A DNA stretch of 64,000 nucleotides from Parvibaculum sp963975745 (GTDB taxonomy: Bacteria; Pseudomonadota; Alphaproteobacteria; Parvibaculales; Parvibaculaceae). The position numbers and the translations under genes are program-made. The stretch spans positions 132,271-196,270 of the forward strand of contig NZ_CAXBIB010000005.1 in NCBI RefSeq assembly GCF_963975745.1, in the 5' to 3' direction. The notes beneath the pieces were generated by a model. The model made no database searches. It was given only the letters and a program-made list of their open reading frames with translations, and had not been told where the DNA came from. This document shows, piece after piece, positions 58,917-64,000 of the stretch. How positions within the stretch are numbered: the stretch's first letter is position 1; each line of letters begins with the position of its first letter.

Positions 58917-59240
58917 TCACGCCACCGCCTCAAGCCCTTTCCGTTCGACGAGGTTGAGCAGCTTCAGCGAGGCGCCGGTCGGCTTCTTGGCCCCCTGTTC
59001 CCAGGCTTTCACCGTTGCGGCGCTGACATTGAGATAGGCCGCGAAGACGGGCTGGCTCACATTGTGTCGCTTGCGCAGCGTTTTGATCTTGCTCGGCGAA
59101 AGCGCCTTGACGGGCTCGAGGCAAAGCGCGTCGAAGTCATTCATCGTCGTCTGGTCGATCGCACCGGCCTTGAAAAGACCTTTCGCCGTCTCATGTGCGA
59201 CCTTGAGAGCGTCCGATCCCGCGCGCCGTTTGTTACTCAT
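58917..59240 (-). CDS. HTH (Xre-type) antitoxin of a RelE-like TA pair
   Basis: 107 aa from ATG 59240, overlapping the toxin gene by 8 bp. The C-terminal half is a Cro/C1-type helix-turn-helix: KIKTLRKRHNVSQPVFAAYL, NVSAATVKAWEQGAKKPTG. The N-terminal half (ALKVAHETAKGLFKAG and TTMNDFDALC) would contact the toxin. Toxin-first order with an Xre-type antitoxin is the HigBA arrangement. It should bind the palindrome upstream of the toxin. Confidence 0.88.
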   Translation of the reverse strand: MSNKRRAGSDALKVAHETAKGLFKAGAIDQTTMNDFDALCLEPVKALSPSKIKTLRKRHNVSQPVFAAYLNVSAATVKAWEQGAKKPTGASLKLLNLVERKGLEAVA

Positions 59241-59607
59241 TGCAAACAATCTCCTTCAACTCGCCTTTGGCGCAGAGCGCCTCGATCTCGGCTTGCGTTT
59301 TCCCATCGAAGATCCGGGCAAGCGATTGATAGACTTCCAGTTCACGTTCCGACAGATTGCTTTTGGCACTCTTCGGAAAGCCATAGAGGAAGATCAGCCG
59401 CGTGGCGGTGCGGAACATCACGATGGTTCGATAACCGCCGCTCTTTCCGCCGCCGGCACGGCCGATCCGCTTTTTCACAAGCAATTTGCCGAGCGTTGCG
59501 TCAATCAGGCCCCGCTCGATTTCGAGCGCGGCACGGGCGAGACTGCCGTCTTCCAGACCTTCCTTGCGCGCCCACCTGGCAAAGGCCTTGGTTTGATAGC
59601 GCTTCAT
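59233..59607 (-). CDS. RelE/HigB-like toxin
   Basis: 124 aa from ATG 59607. It matches the RelE-like group with KRYQTKAFARWARKEGLEDG at the start, GKLLVKKRIGRAGGGKSGGYRTIVMF in the centre and the FLYGFPKSAKSNLSERELEVYQ strand/helix. These toxins are mRNA interferases, usually ribosome-dependent. The gene lies directly behind moeB on the same strand, but it has its own operator and probable -10, so it is not simply part of that transcript. Confidence 0.87.
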   Translation of the reverse strand: MKRYQTKAFARWARKEGLEDGSLARAALEIERGLIDATLGKLLVKKRIGRAGGGKSGGYRTIVMFRTATRLIFLYGFPKSAKSNLSERELEVYQSLARIFDGKTQAEIEALCAKGELKEIVCNE

Positions 59608-59612
59608 GCAAT

Positions 59613-59654
59613 GACATATATACTACCTGGTAGCATATATGTCTAGGTATTATA
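59613..59654 (-). promoter_or_regulatory. TA operator and promoter, overlapping the moeB stop
   Basis: GACATATATACTACC (59613-59627) faces GGTAGCATATATGTC (59629-59643) with 14 of 15 bases matching around one base. On the minus strand a consensus TATAAT covers 59649-59654, inside the small palindrome GGTATAATACC. No convincing -35 is seen. The palindrome covers the expected start site, as for an autorepressed TA operon. The moeB stop codon is 59643-59645. Confidence 0.75.
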
Positions 59655-60449
59655 CCCGCTCAAATCCGTGACCGTCGGCGTCTCCCCGGTCAGCGGATTT
59701 TTCGGGTCCCATCGGAGCTTCAGCGTCCGGAAACGCGTGTCGAGCGCGTCGTAGATCAAGAGCTTGCCGGCGAGGCTCTCGCCGGCGCCGGTGATCTCCT
59801 TGATGACCTCGAGTGCCTGCAGCGAACCGACGACACCGGTCAGCGCCCCCATCACGCCGGCCTCCTCGCAGGTCGGCACCGAGCCCGGCGCCGGCGTCTC
59901 GCCGATGAAGTCGCGGTAATTGGGTTTGGGTTTTCCCTCCGCATCGCGCTCGAAGGCGCGGAAGGTCGCGACCTGCCCCTCGAACTGGCCGACCGCGGCC
60001 GAGACCAGCGGAACGCGCGCGAAATAGCAGGCATCGTTGACGAGAAACCGCGTCTGGAAATTGTCGCAGCCATCGGCCACGATGTCGTATTGCGAAATGA
60101 TCGCCAGCGCATTGGCCGCGGTCAGCCGTTCGCGATGTTCGATCACCCGCACATCCGGGTTGAGCCGTCGCACGGCCGCCGCCGCGCTTTCCGTTTTCGG
60201 CCGTCCGATATCGGCCGTGCCATGCGCGATCTGGCGTTGCAGGTTCGACAGCGACACATCGTCATTGTCGATGATGCCGAGCGTGCCGACGCCGGCCGCC
60301 GCCAGATAGAGAAGGCAGGGGCTCCCCAGCCCGCCCGCGCCGATCACCAGCACCCGGGCCTTCAGCAGTTTCTGCTGGCCCGGCCCGCCGATTTCCTTCA
60401 GCACGATATGCCGGGCGTAGCGCTCCAGTTGTGTGTCGTTCAGTGCCAT
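59643..60449 (-). CDS. moeB: HesA/MoeB/ThiF family adenylyltransferase
   Basis: 268 aa from ATG 60449; the frame stays open far upstream but the family start is MALNDTQLERYARHIVLKEI. It activates the C-terminal glycine of a MoaD- or ThiS-like protein by adenylation. The ATP loop is VLVIGAGGLGSPCLLYLAAAGVG; DNDDVSLSNLQRQ and the Arg/Lys residues around GRPKTESAA and DGCDNFQTRFLVND complete the site. The zinc-binding cysteine pairs of E. coli MoeB are not evident (only CEEAG) and there is no rhodanese domain. MoeB or ThiF role is undecided. Confidence 0.9.
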   Translation of the reverse strand: MALNDTQLERYARHIVLKEIGGPGQQKLLKARVLVIGAGGLGSPCLLYLAAAGVGTLGIIDNDDVSLSNLQRQIAHGTADIGRPKTESAAAAVRRLNPDVRVIEHRERLTAANALAIISQYDIVADGCDNFQTRFLVNDACYFARVPLVSAAVGQFEGQVATFRAFERDAEGKPKPNYRDFIGETPAPGSVPTCEEAGVMGALTGVVGSLQALEVIKEITGAGESLAGKLLIYDALDTRFRTLKLRWDPKNPLTGETPTVTDLSGYNT

Positions 60450-60552
60450 GCGCGCAGTCTTACCATGCCCGCGCCGCCGCGGCAGCCCGATTGCGCAACG
60501 CCGTCGATGCGTGTCAGATAAGTCGGACGGGGTGCAGGGAGGGGGAATTCGA

Positions 60553-62103
60553 ATGGTCCGGCGCATTCTGATGCTGGCGCTTGTTCTGGCCGCGCTGCCG
60601 CTTCTGGCGGCGTGCAGCGAGGAGGAAGCGCCATTCGATCTGGTTCTTGCCGATGGCCGCGTCATCGATCCGGAATCGGGTCTCGATGCGGTCCGCCATA
60701 TCGGTATCCGCGAGGGGCGGATCGCGGCCATCTCCGCCGCGCCGCTCAAGGGGCGCGAGACGGTCGATGCCGCGGGCCTTGTCGTCGCCCCGGGTTTCAT
60801 CGACATCCACTCCCATGCCCAGACCGTGCCCTCGAACTGGTTGCAGGCATTCGACGGTGTGACCACGGCGCTGGAGCTCGAGGCGGGCACGCTGCCGGTG
60901 GCCGCCACCTACGACCAGGTCGCGCGCGAAGGCCGTCCGCTGAACTTCGGCTTCTCGGTCAACTGGGCGATTGCGCGTCAGGCAGTACTGTCGGGCGCGA
61001 CGCCGCGCGGCACGCAAGGCTATGTCGCCGATTTCGGTCGCCCGGGCTGGCAGGATCTGGCCAGCGCGGAACAGTCGGCGGCAGTGCTTGCACTTGTCGA
61101 ACAGGGTCTGAAGGAAGGCGCGCTGGGCATCGGCCTTCTGACCGGTTATGCACCGGCATCGAACCGCACCGAATATTACGAGGCCGGGCGGCTGGCCGCG
61201 CAATATGGCGTGCCGACCTTCACCCATATCCGCACCCGCAGTATCCGCGAGCCCAACGGCGCCATCGAAGGCTTCCAGGAAGTGATCGCGGTGGCGGCGG
61301 GCACCGGCGCGCATATGCATATCTGCCATCTCAACAGCTCGGCCCTGCGCGAGGTCGACCGCATCGCCGGCATGATCGCCGGGGCGCAGCGCCAGGGTCT
61401 GCGCGTCACCACCGAGGGTTATCCATGGGGCGCCGGCTCGACCACCATCGGCGCGCCCTTCCTGCGTCCGGAGAATCTTCCCAATCTCGACATCGGTCCA
61501 TCCGACATCGAGTATGTGGCGACCGGCGAGCGCCCGGCGACGGCCGAACGTCTGGCCGAAATTCGCGCCGCCGACCCGGGCGGCATTTCGATCATTCATT
61601 ATCTCAACGAGGGACTGGCCGCCGACCGCGATCTGCTGGCCCGCGCCCTGCTGGTCCCTGGCGGCATTTTCGCCAGCGACGCGGTGCCCTTGACCGTTGC
61701 CGGCCGCGTGCTGACCGATGAAGTCTGGCCGCTGCCCGCCAATGCGATCGCGCATCCGCGCCTCGCCGGCACCTATACGCGCATTCTCGGCACATGGGTG
61801 CGCGAGGAGGGACGTCTCGATCTGATGGAGGCGATCCGCCGCTCGGCGCTTCTGCCGGCGCTGCTCCTCGAGGAAGCCGCGCCGCAGATGAAGACGAAAG
61901 GCCGCATCGCGCTGGGGGCCGATGCCGACATCGTCGTTTTCGATGCCGCCACGGTTGCGGCCATGGCGGATTACGACAATCCGGCAGCGCCGGCCACCGG
62001 CATGAAATTCGTGATCGTCAACGGCGCCTTCGTCATCCGCGACGGCGCCCTGCTGCCCGATGCGCGCCCCGGTCGCGCGGTGCGCGGCCCCGGTCGCGGC
62101 TGA
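60553..62103 (+). CDS. Lipoprotein amidohydrolase, D-aminoacylase-like
   Basis: 516 aa from ATG 60553, with GGAGGGGG ~8 nt upstream. A lipoprotein signal has the lipobox LLAAC, Cys21. The amidohydrolase (TIM barrel) fold shows FDLVLADGRVIDPESGLDA, metal ligands in GFIDIHSHAQT, HICHLNSSALREVDRI with metal His, and TKGRIALGADADIVVFD at the end. It most resembles N-acyl-D-amino-acid deacylases/dihydroorotase-like enzymes. In the periplasm it could recover D-amino acids, but the substrate is not known. A lipoprotein location is unusual for this family. It is divergent from moeB. Confidence 0.8.
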   Translation: MVRRILMLALVLAALPLLAACSEEEAPFDLVLADGRVIDPESGLDAVRHIGIREGRIAAISAAPLKGRETVDAAGLVVAPGFIDIHSHAQTVPSNWLQAFDGVTTALELEAGTLPVAATYDQVAREGRPLNFGFSVNWAIARQAVLSGATPRGTQGYVADFGRPGWQDLASAEQSAAVLALVEQGLKEGALGIGLLTGYAPASNRTEYYEAGRLAAQYGVPTFTHIRTRSIREPNGAIEGFQEVIAVAAGTGAHMHICHLNSSALREVDRIAGMIAGAQRQGLRVTTEGYPWGAGSTTIGAPFLRPENLPNLDIGPSDIEYVATGERPATAERLAEIRAADPGGISIIHYLNEGLAADRDLLARALLVPGGIFASDAVPLTVAGRVLTDEVWPLPANAIAHPRLAGTYTRILGTWVREEGRLDLMEAIRRSALLPALLLEEAAPQMKTKGRIALGADADIVVFDAATVAAMADYDNPAAPATGMKFVIVNGAFVIRDGALLPDARPGRAVRGPGRG

Positions 62104-62410
62104 GGCGGGTAAGCATCGCTGTCGCATCGCCGCGGCGCCGATGCCGGTGGCCAGCTTGCCGGACCTTTGTTACGCTCGGTCCGTCGCCGGCGAAACCGGG
62201 AAGCATTCTTCGCGGGCGGCATTCCGGCCTTTGCCGGGTCGCGGCTGCGTGCTGGCCTGCGGTATGACGCTTCCCTTCGGCCGCCGGCCGCGCTCTGCCT
62301 TTCGATTCTGGATGCCGCTCGGGAAAGCCCCCGCCGGCACAAATGCTTTGTGTCCGGTTCCCGTGCGGCGGACGATCCGGCTTCGGTCTCCTGCAACAGA
62401 GGAGGTTGTT
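62104..62410. other. Intergenic region, no gene recognised
   Basis: 307 bp. It contains a short perfect stem CACAAA/TTTGTG (62338-62352) and GC-rich pieces (ATTCCGGCC ... GCCGGG near 62220) that look like a decayed copy of the GTCATCCCGG repeat. The AGAGGAGG ribosome binding site of the CBS gene ends it. No promoter stands out. Confidence 0.5.
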
Positions 62411-62848
62411 ATGCGGATAAAGGAACTGATGACGAAACATGCCGAATGGATCGAGGCCTCGACGCCGCTTCGCGACGTCGCGCGCCTGCTGCGCGACCGC
62501 AATATCGGTTGCGTGCCGGTCGGCGAGAACGACCGCCTGGTCGGCATGCTGACCGATCGCGACATCTGCTGCCGCGGCGTCGCCGACGGACTCGATCCCG
62601 ACAAGGCGACGGCGCGCGACGCGATGACCGACGGCATCATCTGGTGTTACGACGATCAGACCGACAAGGACGCCGCCGAACTGATGGAAAAGCACGGCAT
62701 CCGCCATCTGCCGGTGCTCAATCGTCAGAAGCGCATCGTCGGCGTGCTCTCGCTGGGCGATCTGGCCTATCGCGCCGGAAAGTCGCTGAACGCCGATGTG
62801 GTCCATCTGGTCTCGCGTGATGCCGAACGCCACGCGATGAGCGCCTGA
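62411..62848 (+). CDS. Two-CBS-domain protein
   Basis: 145 aa from ATG 62411, with GAGGAGG 7 nt upstream. It is just a tandem CBS (Bateman) module: MRIKELMTKHAEWIEASTPL, DRNIGCVPVGENDRLVGMLT, DRDICCRGVADG, then AELMEKHGIRHLPVLNRQKR and GVLSLGDLAYR. The module binds adenine nucleotides or SAM and usually controls a partner; no partner is adjacent. Three cysteines in the first domain (IGCV, DICC) are unusual and might give redox sensitivity; this is speculation. Confidence 0.88.
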   Translation: MRIKELMTKHAEWIEASTPLRDVARLLRDRNIGCVPVGENDRLVGMLTDRDICCRGVADGLDPDKATARDAMTDGIIWCYDDQTDKDAAELMEKHGIRHLPVLNRQKRIVGVLSLGDLAYRAGKSLNADVVHLVSRDAERHAMSA

Positions 62849-62864
62849 CTGATAATGGCGAAAC

Positions 62865-63040
62865 GAGAGCGGGCGGGAGAATTCTTGCCCGCTCTCCTGT
62901 CGTTGCAGCACTTCCACCCTCCCCTCGGGGGTGAGGGTCGGTTTTCGTAAGCAAACGAAAAGGTCCGATGGACCTTTTCGAGACCCGAACGCCCGGAGCG
63001 CAAGCGAAGGGCCGGGCAGTCAAACGGTCGAAGACCGTTT
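62865..63040. repeat. Array of perfect hairpins between CBS and thioesterase genes
   Basis: Three perfect stems: GAGAGCGGGC/GCCCGCTCTC (62865-62896), AAAAGGTCC/GGACCTTTT (62958-62978) and AAACGGTC/GACCGTTT (63022-63040). CCCTC/GAGGG near 62920 may add a fourth. The genes converge here. The first or second may terminate transcription from either side; the regular array is more than termination needs. Confidence 0.75.
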
Positions 63041-63093
63041 GGGGCGGGGGCTCAAGGGTCGGCGACACACTCCGGCGGTATTGGAAACGAAAC

Positions 63094-63909
63094 CTAAAGC
63101 GGCAGCAGCACCACGCTCTGGCACGAGCGTCCGATGCGGCCATGAACGTCGAAGATCTCCGACTCCGTCATGCCCCGCCCGTCGCCGCGCCAGTCGCCGC
63201 GCTGTGCGACGCCGATCCATGCGCCGATCGGATCGCGCGCGAGATGCAGGGAAAGATCGGCATTGGGCCAGCCGGCGGCATCGGGCCGCGTGCCTGCATC
63301 CGTCACCGTGAACAGCGTCGACACATCGGCGACCGCCATCGCGGCGGAAAAGGGCGTCGGCGCGTCGTGAAACGGCTTCCTCAGACGAAACCATTTGGCC
63401 CTTGTCCCGTCGTCATGGGTCGTGTCGCGTATGTCGCAAAGATCGAGAAAGCCGGGGCCGTTACTCGTCTGCTTGAAAAAATCCGGTCGCTCCCAATGCG
63501 CAAATCCTTCAGGTTCGAAGACGGCTTTTCCGGGTGCACGCGGCAATCCCGCAATCTCGACCGGCTTCTGGAAACAGGCGCTGGCCTTCGCCTGCAATTT
63601 GCCGTCGGCGAAAATCTCGTTCTCGAACACCGCCACCCGTCCGCCCTCGCGCACCGCGCTCATCCGGCTCGACAGCCCCTGAAGCGGCATCGGCCGCAGC
63701 AGATAAAGCTGGGCCGACACAAGCGCGCCGAGCCCGCATGCCCCCGCCATCGCCTCCATCTCGCCGACCGCAAGTGCGGCCACCGCGCCGCCATGCATGC
63801 CGCCGAACGGCCCCTGCGCTTGCGGGGCCGCATTCCACACCGCGCCCTCGCGGCGGAAAACGGGACCGGGCTCGATATTCGGTGCGTTCATCGCTCGCGT
63901 CTCACTCAC
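63094..63909 (-). CDS. Acyl-CoA thioesterase, TesB-like double hot-dog
   Basis: 271 aa from ATG 63909; ATG 63891 is an alternative. Two hot-dog halves can be seen: residues ~15-120 with WNAAPQAQGPFGGMHGGAVAAL, AQLYLLRPMPLQGLSSRMSAVREG and AKASACFQKP, and residues ~150-270 with WFRLRKPFHDAPTPFSAAMAVADV, DLSLHLARDPIGAWIGVAQR and FDVHGRIGRSCQSVVLLP. The last motif (Gly-X-X-Gly-Arg-Ser) is typical of thioesterase-like superfamily members. It would release fatty acids from CoA; chain length is unknown. Confidence 0.85.
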   Translation of the reverse strand: MSETRAMNAPNIEPGPVFRREGAVWNAAPQAQGPFGGMHGGAVAALAVGEMEAMAGACGLGALVSAQLYLLRPMPLQGLSSRMSAVREGGRVAVFENEIFADGKLQAKASACFQKPVEIAGLPRAPGKAVFEPEGFAHWERPDFFKQTSNGPGFLDLCDIRDTTHDDGTRAKWFRLRKPFHDAPTPFSAAMAVADVSTLFTVTDAGTRPDAAGWPNADLSLHLARDPIGAWIGVAQRGDWRGDGRGMTESEIFDVHGRIGRSCQSVVLLPL

Positions 63910-64000
63910 TGGTTTTCAAATCCTGTTTCTTCCCACCCTTCCCTGAGGATTCCTCTGCAAAACACAGTGTGCTTTGGTCGTCAGAGGGGGGGCGGATCGG
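63910..64000. other. Right edge, upstream of the thioesterase gene
   Basis: 91 bp with no recognisable feature, apart from a G-run at 63987-63993. The promoter of the thioesterase gene should lie here or just beyond; none is obvious. Confidence 0.4.

Noticed and set aside
58615..59037. 140-codon plus-strand frame in the repeat region before the TA genes
   Set aside because: It runs through two palindromic repeats and into the antitoxin on the other strand; no ribosome binding site and no recognisable product.
1..64000. tRNA or rRNA genes
   Set aside because: I looked in the intergenic gaps for cloverleaf-like arms with GTTCRANNC T-loops and saw none; rRNA could not fit in any gap.

Overview
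The window comes from the chromosome of a GC-rich alphaproteobacterium. The conserved blocks point to Hyphomicrobiales (Rhizobiales): glnD-murJ-trpS, fur-plsC-miaB-phoH-ybeY-corC-lnt-metK-trmB-rimP-nusA-infB-rbfA-truB-rpsO-pnp, and fabIBA divergent from irr. The ornithine-lipid acyltransferase, the Irr regulator and the cysteine-poor Fur agree. A Parvibaculum-like organism is a guess from gene content only. No rRNA, tRNA, CRISPR array, transposase or phage gene was found.

Layout. Positions 1-13.8 kb hold the end of an AmpG-like permease, olsB, maeB, mutS, a zinc-ribbon methyltransferase, two tandem small secreted proteins, glnD, a solitary Phd-type antitoxin and murJ. Positions 13.8-24 kb look like an accessory insertion between murJ and trpS: a hybrid histidine kinase, a NarL-type response regulator and two paralogous autotransporters built from T5SS/PEP-CTERM-type passenger repeats, with a LysR gene between them. 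Positions 24-31 kb carry trpS, a DUF2333 protein, a stress protein, an Nfu scaffold, a nitroreductase, tsaB-rimI, fur and an acyltransferase.

Positions 31-49 kb are one long co-directional run for RNA modification, ribosome biogenesis, translation initiation and RNA decay. It is interrupted by leader regions before metK, rimP and pnp. The rimP leader has a promoter followed by an intrinsic terminator, which suggests attenuation. Positions 49-54 kb hold a VOC/TetR divergent pair with a perfect 19-bp inverted repeat and the fabA-fabB-fabI operon.

Positions 53.5-56.8 kb are the most interesting stretch. Irr and a rubrerythrin-CCG iron-sulfur protein-DUF3501 operon each carry the same 19-bp palindrome, close to the published Irr box, at a promoter. 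The likely reading is an iron- and peroxide-responsive redox module whose third protein has no known function. Positions 56.8-64 kb hold an SH3 protein, a 2-hydroxyacid dehydrogenase, a RelE-type toxin-antitoxin pair behind moeB, a lipoprotein amidohydrolase, a CBS protein and an acyl-CoA thioesterase, with several palindromic repeats in the gaps.
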